The notes beneath the pieces are model-generated. The model had not been told where the DNA came from. It made no database searches and worked only from the letters and a program-made list of their open reading frames with translations. Shown here piece after piece: positions 1 to 12,243 of a stretch of DNA of 64,000 bases. The position numbers were made by a program, and so were the translations under genes. Every line of letters begins with the position of its first letter. Positions within the stretch are counted from its first letter, which is position 1. Source of the DNA: Galbula dea (lineage: Eukaryota; Chordata; Aves; Piciformes; Galbulidae); assembly GCA_013399015.1 (NCBI GenBank), contig VWZX01010089.1, positions 813,311-877,310 on the forward strand, in the 5' to 3' direction.

Positions 1-3000
1 AGAGAAACATACTGAGGTCCCCAGGATGAGAGAAGACATGCAAGGAGAATTATTGCATTCCCATAGTCTTTTGGTGGTTTCTCTCTTTTTGTTCACATGA
101 TATATCAGATATGTCATCCTTTGCTTCCCTCAGCAAGGATGGAAGCAATGTTACACAATATCCACCACACCCCACTCTTTTTGTTAATCATCCCTAATCA
201 GCTGTTGCTTCACAAATCAAATTTTTAGTCCTTTTAGGCATGAAGGGTTATGCTAATGTGTGGCAAGAGAATGTTGATTACAGACCACTGGGTAGCACTG
301 GCTGCCCCATTACTGGCATCCGGTTGTCCAGACTCGTGCATGAGCAAGAAGGATTTAAAGTAAGTTAAGATGAAGTGCAATGAAATGCCTGTGATGCAAA
401 TAAGGACAATACAGAAATAATTAGTGTGAGGTAAGCCATCTTTTCAAAGGAGAATTAGTTCTGAGGTAAATTACTAACTTCATTGATTGCTGGGTGTATC
501 GTAAATTTAACTAAACCGCTTTGACACGACAGAGGAATGGTTTACAGCATCCCTGTACATGATTATGAAAGTGAAATTAAATTATTTCAGAAGTTGTATG
601 AATCATTTCTACCCAGTGCATGGGAACACAATTCTGATGATCAGGTGACTATTCTGAGGTTATTAAAAAGCATCAGCATTTAAGAACTAACACAAGTATT
701 GACTATTTACTCCTAAAGGAATCATATTTTTTCTTATTCTGGCTAGAATGACATGAACACAGTCATTATTTGTGAATGCATTAACCTCACCACACCATGC
801 CAGACCCAAGCACTGACCAGAGTCTTCAGCTTTTGTCCTACCCAGAAAAAGCAGCAACTCCTTGGGTGTGAAGTGCTCAGAAAACAGCCATACACACTCT
901 TCACAGAGACACTGCCTTGCCTGTACCGATGACAAAGTCAAGTGGCTCAATGGAAGGAAGTCTGGAATTCCTAAATTAAGGTCTCTTCTAGACAGGACAG
1001 CCTTATTTGTTTCCCATCAATAAAACAGGACTTCTACTCTCAATGATTCAGACATTGCTATTCTCTAAAATGCCTTTATGCTTCTGTTAACCCTGTTTCT
1101 GGAACAACAAATGTAAAAGCAGAATGTAGGAAACTTGGCATTCCAAGGCCTGCAGTGCTAGGAATATCCATGAACAGATTAAGCACAATTTAAAGGGTTA
1201 ATTGTTGTGAAATGTTTTAATTAATACAGAAGACTGATACTCTTTTGGGATCCCCGAGTTTTCAGGTGTAGGAAGCATCAAAGATTCCTAGGCCTCAAAC
1301 TTAAATTGTACTAACATGGGAGAGTCGTTATTTTTAGTATTATCTCTTAAAATCAGAATCTGAAAGCTTGCATATAGAGTTTCTGTATTTTTCAAATGTA
1401 AAACACTTCTGAAGGAAAACATGAGCATTCAGAGCGCTGTTATTGCACTCTGGTTGTTCATGATCATCTACCATTTATTCATTTACTATTTTGTTCCCCT
1501 CTGCTACTCAGTGATGAAGGTTTTTCTAGAGTCAGTCTTTTTTTTTTTATCCCCTGGCAAACTTTCCCATGCCTGCTATTTCTTGCCTTCTGATCACAGC
1601 CTACAAAGACCAAAACTCGCCCACTACCAGTTTCCTTCCAAATCGCAGGCACATCCCCAAAACATCATGGTAGTTCTTCACTCCTATATCCCATTGCTCT
1701 AAGTTCTAACAAGCTTCCAATAAAAATGCTGAAGGTTGAGATTAGCCCACCATCATTTGAAAAAGGAACATAGTACAACTCTTCCTACTTTGTACCTCTT
1801 GGCTTAACTTTCCTTAGGGTACAGAACTTGACTGTGTGTTATGCTGGTGTAATAGTCAGCCAATAGGTTCATAAATACTAGGGTCCAGCTTCTCAGCCGA
1901 TGCAAATCGACTTAAATAGAGCTCAGCAGACTGACACCAGCTGAGGAAACAGCTCTGTATATCTAATTATACACACAGCAAAAAAGTCACTAAGAGCTCT
2001 ATCTCAGTTCAGCCTATTTTATGTAATTAACTGTACAATAAAATGTTCCATGATCAAATAGCTCAGTTCCTTTGAAGTCTTCACTTTCCATTTCCTTCCA
2101 GAAGCAAATCTAAAAAGAAATTCCTTTATATGTCCACGAACACTTGAAACTATCAGCACTAGATGTTGCAGTTTTCTATTTTGTGCCTAATCCCAGCTAC
2201 TCTGGAGAGAGAAAGTGAAATCCCCAGCTGGGTGCCGTGACTGCAGAGTCAGACTCTTTAAATATATAATGATCATCAGTACAACTGGAGTCACTTCAGT
2301 TGTGATAGGGACCAAAGCCACCTCTCCATTTCATTCTGCACAGGCCAGACTAGTACAAAGGCTGAGAAGCTCTCAGACATTAACAAAATGTTCTGCATTG
2401 GAATCAGTGACCTAGAGGTGAAAGAAAGGCTTGCTAAGTAACCTCCCTGGCTTCACTCTGGCTCTCTTTTTCAGTCCTCATTCTGAAAACAAAGATGCAT
2501 TCATTTTAAGCTGTTAAACTGGGAGGGGAAGAGAGGGGAAAGACAGTAATTAGCATGCCTCAGTTACGTAGATGGTTCATTTCTTAAACTCCTTGTGAAT
2601 TCATTACTCTAATTTTTGACAAAGCAGCCTGGATTAAATCCATAAGTAAATGGATTTATGTCGTTTAGTCACTCAGATTTGGAAATGCTTCGAAGGCTCA
2701 GTGCATTGCCCTACTCCTACAGGAGCTAACGTGCTATTCCCACAGACAAAAATTGTTAAGCCCACTACATCATCATTTTCTAAATCAAAATTCTCTACAC
2801 CATTTAGTGAATTGCCTTCTAGAAACAGGATATACAGAGTCTAAGAACTGTTAAGTTAAAATAACTTCTCTTTGGTTATCTCTGCTTTATTTCTCCCTAG
2901 AAGCCCTTAAGCCATTCACAGCAGTCCCTGACAGAATGTGCTGGAATACAATAATATGTCAATTAACTAGAGTCAACCAGCTGCTAATACTATTTCTCAA

Positions 3001-6000
3001 AAATGTCTTCATTATTAATGGAAAGCACTGCAGTGTGGCAACATGCTAGAAAACTAACTGAAAAAGAAATTATGACCCAGTTCTAGGAATAATTATATTG
3101 CATTTCCTAACATTTTCCAATCACATTAATTAGCACAATTGCAGGTTTAAGTTCACAGATCCAATTTGACCTCCTTTACTAGCAGCCCACAGAGGCCATC
3201 CAGCCAGCAAAACCCTACACCAGTCATATACTTTCATTTGATAAAGCTTCCTAAGTTATACACCATCTATGGCTTTACATTCCAAGATGTTTTCATTAAC
3301 CACTGAACATTTCTTCAAAACCACTTTCTAGAATGTTTAGGAGAAAAAAAAATCTGGAATAAAAGTAACACCTCTAAATGACTGTGTAGGGAATGACTCA
3401 CACAGGTGCTAATTAAACTAGTTGAAAACCTGGATGCAGCAGCTCTGGAGACTATTATAATATATGGAGCTTTTTTTGCTCGTACATTGTTAGGTCTAAC
3501 ACAGCCCAGGTGACAGGTGCCTGAAAGCAGACAGCAGCTGGGGCCAGGGCTACTTGGTGGCCCGTGTGAAATGCAAGGATTGTCTTCATCCAGTTCCAAA
3601 GCAACATGTATTATTATCACCAAAAACGCTCCAAGAGCTGGCACAAACTGATACCCTTTTTGGCAGCCTCAGCAGCAGTGCCAAAGGCTGAAGGGGGTTT
3701 GCTATTGCTCTGTTCTTTCGCTCACAGAAGTTGTCACTTCTGATAACGCTGACATCTCAACACATCCGCAGCCGGACACCCTTCAAAACCCTTTCCCTCC
3801 TTGGATCCTGCTGGGCAGTGTCACTAACTTGGGCATCAAACCCAGTAAATTACCAAAATACCTTAGGGTGGCACATATAGACTGTTTCTAGAGATACACT
3901 CTAACTACATTCAAACCTCATTACTTTTCCAAACAAATGTAAGTTTGAGCAGCAATGCAGTGTGTGAAAAACAACACCACATCATTAAAACGTAGCACTG
4001 CTGCATTCCGGTTCAGAGTCAGTAAATGGTTTGATAGCATTTCATGTTCAATTTTGTTTTAAATAACAGCTGTCTGTGCTTCTCAGTGTCCCTACAGGAG
4101 GAAAAAATCAAAGCTAATGCAGAAAAAAAAATACTACTACTCTCCCTCCTTTCCAAAAGGAATTCTTCAACTATTCAGTCAACTGAAATCTAAAAATAAC
4201 TGAAAAAAAATACTTGGAAAGAAAAAAAAGAATGCCTTCCTAATTGCATATTAATTGCTCTACCCAATTGCAACTTTCTTTTGCACCAGCAAGTAACATC
4301 ATTTGTGCTATTATAAGGCTCTGGAGAGTTCTGCCAACAGAGAATGTGCATGACAAATAATTGATTCAACCTGCCACTTCCCACAGGGTCAATAAGGAGC
4401 AGCTGGACTTGAAATCCCTACCTAAAAACAACAGCTGCAATACACAAGAGCAGAGGTACAGTCTTTGCTGCTTCTCTCCTGATCCAAAGCGCTTAGTTAA
4501 ATGCCCAGGCAATAGAGCAGAATATAAAGAGACAAGTTCACCACCCACACAGGAGGCAGAAAGGGGAAAATTGCAAAGGGAAAGAAGGTACAAATGAGGG
4601 GAGAGCAAGATGTACTGAACCTGCCAGATCCCTGTACCAGGAGTTCATTTTTACTCTGTGCAACTGCTCTGGATATGTAGGACAGCCAAAATCAACTTTT
4701 TCCACCAGCAAGCTTCAGAAAACTAGCTCACAATGCACTTTCAAGGTCTACTGCAGCTTTCCCTTTCAACTAAGCTATCTGGGAACTATGAAACCAGATC
4801 AAATAGCTTCTCAGCAGTTCACTCCTAAAGGTCCAGCTATAGTCCAGGTAAAAGACAGTGTCAGCCTAGCTTGCTCTTGCCTACTCCCAGACCTGCCCAA
4901 AGGGGAAACAACTACACAGACCCTTCAGTGACTATCCACAGCTCGATATCTGCCCTTTTTTTTTGTTGCTGTTTTGCCAGATCTTAGGTCATGGGACCAC
5001 AGCAGTATCCCTTTTTCCCCACATACATAACACAAGGTGACCATAAACTGCCAATAAAGACAGGTTACTGACCATCTACATGGAAATCCCAGACCACCGA
5101 GCAATCGAGCATTAAAACAGTATTCATATTATTCTTATTACTGACCTGTAAACATTTCTTTATTCTCTCACTAGTCTCTGAAAAATCTTAGAGTTACTTA
5201 TTTCCCTTCTGCTACTTGGAGGCATCATACAAGCTAGATTTATTTTTGTAATACTGTAGCTATAAATTACAAGTGATGGGATTGCCCCTCAAAAGCTCTC
5301 TGTCTCAAAGTGAGCCTCGCAGAATCTGGAATACCGCGCTTGAAACAACACAAGCACCAGTAAATATACAACTATATTTTCTGTAAATAGTTACACTTTC
5401 AACATGGGAGCAAATTCAGCCTTTTCATCTACCTTCTGTAACAAACACTAACACTGCCATCATTAAAGATTCCAATGCCTGCACTTTCTTGTTAGTAACC
5501 GATGTTCAAAGTCTTTCAGTGCAAAAATTCTCTCTCTGCTAAAACTGAGGAGAGCTTTGAGGACTGGATTTACACTCAGAGCTTTCAATTACAAGTATCT
5601 TAGATCATCTGTGATATTGCCCACTTTTATACACGCAACTCCTCCTTGTTAACAGGAGCTTCAGTATCAACAGTGTGCCAGGCGCTCCCCAGTTCCCATG
5701 AAGACTCAGACCCCATCCTGAGGAGCACATATGCAAAAGCAACCTGTAGTTATAATGAGGTTTTTATTCTCATGTGATATGCCCCATAAAAATCACACTG
5801 GAAAAAAATGCCTAGGGTATTCTACAAATATAAGTATGTGTATTAATTAGATATTGCACTTATGCTATATAAAGCTCTGTTGATGTTCATATAATCCAAC
5901 AAAATCAAGGGCAGCCGTGCCTCAACTGTCTGAAGGGAAATATATTTGCTTTGTAAATATTAATGAACTTAATATGGAGTCTGTAGGGAGAGATTTTAAC

Positions 6001-8100
6001 AGGGAACACTGAGCAGTGAGGCAACAGAGTCACAGTCAAAGTCAGTAAGACTAAAGCAGGTAATTTCTATTGTGTCTTTTGAAACATTTTCCCATCGTGA
6101 GGTTATCGACATACAGATCATATATTATTAGAACACAGTCCCCAGGGAAGATGTGTGTTTAAACGTCCACAGGGAAGAGGTTATCATCTGACAAGTATCA
6201 AGATTAAATTCAGGGGAGTCAAAGTGCTATGTGATAAGTTTCTTTCATATTAGGGCAAGGTTTGTGCATTCACTTGAAAACAGTAAGCAGCAGTACAAGT
6301 TCAAAGACTTTTTCCACACATGGAAAAGACATTTGAGAGGCACTCTTGCAAAACAGGGTGGGTGAAAGTAAAAACAATGAATGAAGTTATTTAAATATAC
6401 TGTATTTTAGCAATAAAACAACAGCTACTTGTTAACATCTCAGCTAAAGGATAAGACTATGAATATGCAAATAGAAAACTAAAGCTTTTTAACCTTTTGG
6501 CTTACAAAATCCAAAGGGACTTTAAATGAAAGGTGAAACTTCCAGCAGAAGAGGTTGAAAGTCACATATGAAACCCTGTCTCCCAACCTGAGAACACGTA
6601 GCTGGATTGAGACTTGAATACACAGTCTCTTGCAAATGTATGGAAAAGCTGGATGGAAGCAGACAGAAAAGAATGCAGAATCTGAAAAATCCCTTCCTCA
6701 CACCTCATCAAACCCAGGACATTTAGAGATGGGCTTATGAAAGGCCCTAGTTTCTTGCAAGGGGGGAGAAATCAGAAAGACAGCTATTCCCCAGGGTTTA
6801 TTGTGCATTGATCATGGGGATGAACATGTAGCAGCTGGTTCTTAGGTTTTGGTTTCAGACTGCAGTACTAAAGAGTATGGCAGCATGTTAGGATGTGGTA
6901 GTCTCAGTCTAATAACAAAGATAAGACAAATATACTAGCTTAGAAAAGTTCAATACCCCTGCTTCGGAAAAGCATCCCAAATTCAGTTCTGGTAATAGTA
7001 AAATGCACTCCTGAATCAGGATGAAGGCAGAGAGAAAAGCAGAGAGACATGGGCAACTCCAACCTGGTTATTTACAAGGCCTAGCTGCAAGCCTAATCTG
7101 TGCTCTGGGCACATTTCAACTGTAAAATTATACTGCTTTTAAACCTACTTAATTCTGCTTTAACCCTCAGCCAGTATTTACCTTCTTAACCACTGACTGT
7201 TTTCCAGTTATTTTACTAGTCTCAAAGTACGTTCATGTAAAAAAAAAAAAAAGACTTGAATAAATTAATCCAGTTTAGATTTATTAGCTGTAAACAGCCT
7301 ATGATAGTAAAAATTAACCTTCACTCTGTTATCTCAAGAGAGATAACTTGGAAGCAAGGTGAGAGAACCCGAGAAAGTCTTTTTGTAGCCTTTCTTCAAA
7401 AACCCTTCTCAGGCAGCACTGGTTACTCCTACTGAAGGAAAGAAATTTCATAGTTCACCTTATTTACTCTCCATTTTTTCATTAAACCCAAATAAATGAA
7501 AGAATCACATAATGTGTTCTGAAGTCTAAGTAGGAAGGTGATAGACACCTTGAACTGTGCTCACATTTGAATTTAAGGGAGTTGTACTGTATTAATTATC
7601 AGGTAGTTTATCTTGTAAGCCTGCCAGTCATTCCCATGTTGCCACAGGTTCTTATTGTCAATGCTCCCCACATCCACAGTGCTTCTCATCTATTCTGTCA
7701 TTTCATATAGAACAGACAGACCCATTTTTCACCTTCCCAGGAATACAGAATGATACAGAACCTATGAAGTATGTGGCCAATATCATCTAACCTATTAAAT
7801 GTCAGAATCATATATCTCAAGCTATATGTCAAGATGCTGTAGCCTAGCAGCAATAAACTCATTTTGTTCCTCCCAGGGAATGCACTCCTGCTATAAGAAT
7901 CCACACAGGTTTCCTTCTGGATGGATTTGACTGTGACTTAGTCTTGGTGGCTAACATGCTGGAGATGATGGGAGAAGTTGGCCAGATGGGAAGACAATAA
8001 AATTTAACAAAACATTCCTTTTAAAGTTAGCCAGCCTCTACCAATTTGGTCCCTTGAAGGGTGATCCAACGCTTGCTCCAGTATGAGACTCATCTAATGT
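1..8100. other. Unique intronic DNA, nothing recognised
   Basis: AT-rich sequence with scattered short open frames of 60-110 codons that have neither recognisable domains nor splice context. The only simple sequence worth noting is a 14-base A run at 7239-7252. No repeat family was identified by eye. Confidence 0.5.
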
Positions 8101-8189
8101 CTTTTTGTGTTTTATTATTTTATCCTCACATGTCATGCTGGACCTTCTGCTTTGGGGAAAATTGCAGACAACAGAACTGAATTTAAATG

Positions 8190-8950
8190 GAACAGAAGCG
8201 GCAGCTTTCCAGAAGCAAAACAGCTACGTGAGTTTATTGGAAACAGACCACCAAAAAGCAGACATCGTACGCTCTGCAGGATGCCAGGAAAGTGCCAGCA
8301 AAACAAAGCATGTGCTCTTGGCTCATGTGGAAGGGCTGCTGCCCATGCCAGCAGAGCAGCTTCACTTAGCACCACATTGTATACTGTGGTTGGGCAGGCA
8401 GTGCAGCTGTCAACTGGTCACCGTCCGCCCTGACCCCGCGTGCCTCCAGCACACGCTGGGCTTCACGGCTAAAGCACCTCCAGGACACTGGGAAAAGTCC
8501 AGGTCACATGGACAGATGTTTCTCATCTGCTAAGACCAATGAACATGTCACCTGAGAGCCAGTTCAGAGAACTGAAAACCCTGCAGTCAAACCTCCAAAT
8601 CAAAGACATCCTCTGTAGGGAGCTGCGCTCCCTGCCCCAAGGCCGAGCCAAAGGGACACTCCCCTGGATCCTTCCAGCACCCTGACGAAGCGCCTGGGTG
8701 GTTGACTGGCATCAGGGACAGACTTCAGCTCGCCACCTGGTTCATCTGCTGCTGTGGATTGCCTGGCCATACCCATCCTTGACCGACAGCTTCCACTGTG
8801 AGTCTCAAGACACAACGCCTTCAACGACTGGCAACCTCCACAAAGCAAAAGACAAATCTTCTCCAGCCTCTCCGTCCCCGTACTCCATCTCAGCTCGATT
8901 CCTGCCACAGTCCAGCTGTAATCCACAGATACAGTTCAGCTGGACGTGAA
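8190..8950. other. CpG-rich patch of unknown origin
   Basis: This stretch has roughly 20 CpG dinucleotides, far more than the surrounding intron, and is visibly richer in G and C. Several overlapping open frames of 80-140 codons run through it on both strands, as expected in GC-richer DNA, and none resembles a known protein. It could be a decayed LTR or other mobile element, an intragenic CpG island or promoter, or an unannotated transcript. I recognise no motif that decides between these. Confidence 0.4.
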
Positions 8951-11900
8951 AGTATAGCAAATGTGAAGATTTGTTATTATGAAGAACTCAGAAGCAAAGA
9001 CTGTAACAGCAATTCCTCTGTTACTCACAAAGCATTTTATCCATGTATCTCAGCAGAACTACAGGGACTGCTATTCCTCCTTTATTTGTCTATTTACTCC
9101 TCAGTATGAGATGCACAAGCCAAGCCAATCTAAAGAAAAGATTCTCCAGATGGGTAGCAACAATAACTGAAATCTTCCCAAAATGAAAGCTGGAACTCCT
9201 CTGCATTGGGCTGATCTGACAAGCCAGTTGATATGATTGGGATTGCTGGCTGAAAGCCAGTACTGAAAGAAAGGGATATTATCATCTTTTTTGTCATGCA
9301 AGAAGTAACAGGAAAGAAAAAAAAAAAGAATCATTGTTTCTATATATATATATTTTAAGATCTTTTCACAGAGCTCACTGGAGTAGCCAGGCCCCTCTCC
9401 AAACATACAGAAATCAGGAGAGAAGAATCAGAAAAACAAGACCAACCCTGAAGTAGTGACAGTTTTGTTAATTTAGCTACACACCTATAGAATTCTCAAG
9501 CTATTCAGGTTCCTGTTATTGTAACTACCACTAAATTTTAAGGATAAAAAGAACAAACGCTGTAACAAATTTCAATTATTAGGTAGTTAACTGCTGCAAA
9601 CACAAAAGAACCCATGCAGAGACCTGTCTTGTATTAGTGACACTCATTAGCTGTAATGGAGTTGCAGGAACCATTATTTATGCAGCACTCTTAAGTGTAC
9701 ATAAACCTTTACAAAGATGTATTCATTAAAAACATCTACACTATGCAAAGAAATGGATTTCCTTGATCCTCAACAAATTTTAGGGGGGAGGGCTGGCAGG
9801 AAGCCATGTTTGTAATTCTTACCCTCCCTCTTCCCCCCCATTTTTGTTTGGGTCACTCAGAAACTGGTCCCATGGGACATTCATAACAACCACAAGCCCT
9901 AACAGTCCTTTCCAAGAGGCATGCCTTCCTGCCTTTCTCTCCATAGCTGTATCAAAAATAACCAAAGCTTTTAAAGTTTAATAAATAAAGTATCATGTGT
10001 AATGAATACAGGCTTTGTCTGCTTGGCTTTATCAGCCTTCTACCTAAATAACAGTCTGAAGAACATATAAGAAAGCATCGCTGCCTTGGCAGCTTACTTA
10101 TCATTTCAGAAAATGACTTGTCTGTTGGGATGATAGTTAGGTTTGGGCTTTGGGGACAGCACTGAATCTCTTTGAGCCCAGTGAGAGAGCAGCTACACAG
10201 AGCAAGTAAATCATTTTAATTTTGTACAAGTTGAAAAGCATTTTTTTCCTCAACTTCAGCTAGATGACAGTGGCATGATGGCTGATTTTCATTTCAATCA
10301 GAGCAGCATATGATTACCACCTAATTAGAATGTAGAAATAGAAAGGAGATCATTTTTTAACCTACCCAAGAGAACAGTGCTGGGGGAGGGGAGGAGATTA
10401 TGTTAATCAAATGATAGTGGCATACAAGAGCTACCAAAATAGCCTCCTGAATCTTTATCGGCACCCTTACTGTCCTTGAGGATCTGTCAGCGGCTTCAGT
10501 GGAAACTTGTATTTTCAGAGCTTTATTTCTGAGTAATAAATACACTTTGAAACAAATACATGTCACTGTTGGCCCAAACTTGTCATAAAAGACACCACCT
10601 TAGGCATAAAGAGATAGGGGTTTTTTTTTAAATACACATAGTTTTGTTGACAACTGTAAAACTGCTGGCATGAAAACTACCCAAGCAAAAATAAAAGTCA
10701 TACTACCTTAGGGGCAGTTGTTTGCATTCGTTAGTTTTTTAACAAAATATATTTGCTTTCATTAATTAAATATTGTCAGCTAGCTGCTCTGCTCCTTTTT
10801 GTAATAAACACAGAAAGTTTGTTGTTCTGCCTGGGGGGAACATAACTGAGGTTACTTTGCAGGAAACTGCACCACACGACATTTTCGACGACACAGTCTC
10901 CATCTGCATCCTTCTGTAGAGACAAAGACAAGACCTCATCTCAAGATGGCACTTTCATTGTCTCTGAAGAATGAAGAGCCAAAATTAGCTTGCTGAGACC
11001 ACCAAAGGGAGGGGGGGAAAGAATACTTTCTATAAAAAATATAAATAATGAAAGGTTCTTTCAGGCAAGCAGTCCACAGAAATGCTGAAATTGGGTTGCC
11101 CTGATGGGCTCAGAAGGTAAAAGCAACTTTTTGTTAGCTGCCTGACCCAATTTTGAAGGGAGAGACATGAGAAACATTGCCACCCTCCTGTCTTATACTT
11201 GCTAGGTATGTGCCTACATATCATAACACTGCACAGCATCAATACTGCCAGCCTAATGCGAGTACACAGAGGAATACATACCACGGGGTGTCAGGCTCAC
11301 TTGCAGGGTGCTGCAAGTGACACAAGGTTGTGAACACATTACCCCAAAATATAGCCCTCGTGCTTTTAAAAGCTAACTGGGGCACAGCAGCTCTACCCTG
11401 CCTTCTGCAATGGAGAACAGTGACTGCTCTCTTTGCTCTGTCCTCACAGCGGCTGTGCAGCAGGTCTACCTCTCTCCAAACTCAGCACCAGTACCTAGCA
11501 CCATTTTAGGTGCTTGGGATATCCTGCCTGGCACACTGATCCTGACACACCCCCTGGAGATGAACAGCTGTCTGTGGGTCCTGCACCTTATCTGTCACCC
11601 CATGCTGTCCTCCCTCAGGCACCAAAGATCAGGGCTCTTTTTATTTCATCAACAAAAACTCTTGTAACCAAGACGCTTCAAGAAGGCTTAGGCCTGGGTA
11701 GCCAATAGACAGCCCAGCTAGTTTACATCCTGTTGAACCTCTCAGCTGCATGTTACACCTGAGGAAGCTGCTCCCTCACTACAGTACTCTGGTCCTTCCA
11801 CACCACTAGACACCTGCTCGCCGTATCATCAAGGTGTTAGGACAAGAAAAAAAAGCATCACCCCTGAAGCTCCGTTTTCTCATCACTGATTTTCCCTCCC

Positions 11901-12162
11901 TTGGATTCCTTTGTACCCTCCCTATTCTTAGAAGCAAAATTGATCACCCAGCTTTCATCAGCAGGGTAGAAGTCCCTCCAGTAATATCCATGGTACCCAC
12001 TGCAGGGATCATTTCCTTAGCTTCCCCTGCTCTCATACACCCACACCTCCTGCTGCTTGCAGTGGGAGGCCAACCCAAATCCTCTGCGAATGGGAATCGG
12101 TGCATGGGAAAGGTAACTCCACTCCAACTATTTCCATAGTGGAAAACATCACCGTGATTTGG
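8951..12162. other. Unique intronic DNA with a short TA repeat
   Basis: Non-coding AT-rich sequence with no recognised repeat family. It contains a run of TA repeats at 9341-9352 preceded by an A-rich run, and several short A, T or G homopolymers. Confidence 0.45.
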
Positions 12163-12243
12163 ATGAAGCACAGGGCAAAATGAAGCACAGGGCAAAATGA
12201 AGCACAGGACAAAATGAAGCACAGGACAAAATGAAGCACAGGT
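12163..12243 (+). repeat. 17-bp tandem repeat (minisatellite), about 4.8 copies
   Basis: The unit ATGAAGCACAGGGCAAA repeats head to tail with starts at 12163, 12180, 12197, 12214 and 12231; the last copy is partial. The third and fourth units carry GGAC in place of GGGC, so the array splits into two sub-types. The reverse strand translates as a repetitive LHFVLCFI-like peptide in open frames, which is a by-product of the repeat. Confidence 0.95.

Noticed and set aside
8105..8926. Overlapping 142-, 108- and 103-codon frames on both strands as genes
   Set aside because: They fall in a GC-richer patch where stops are rarer, overlap each other on both strands, and have no recognisable content.
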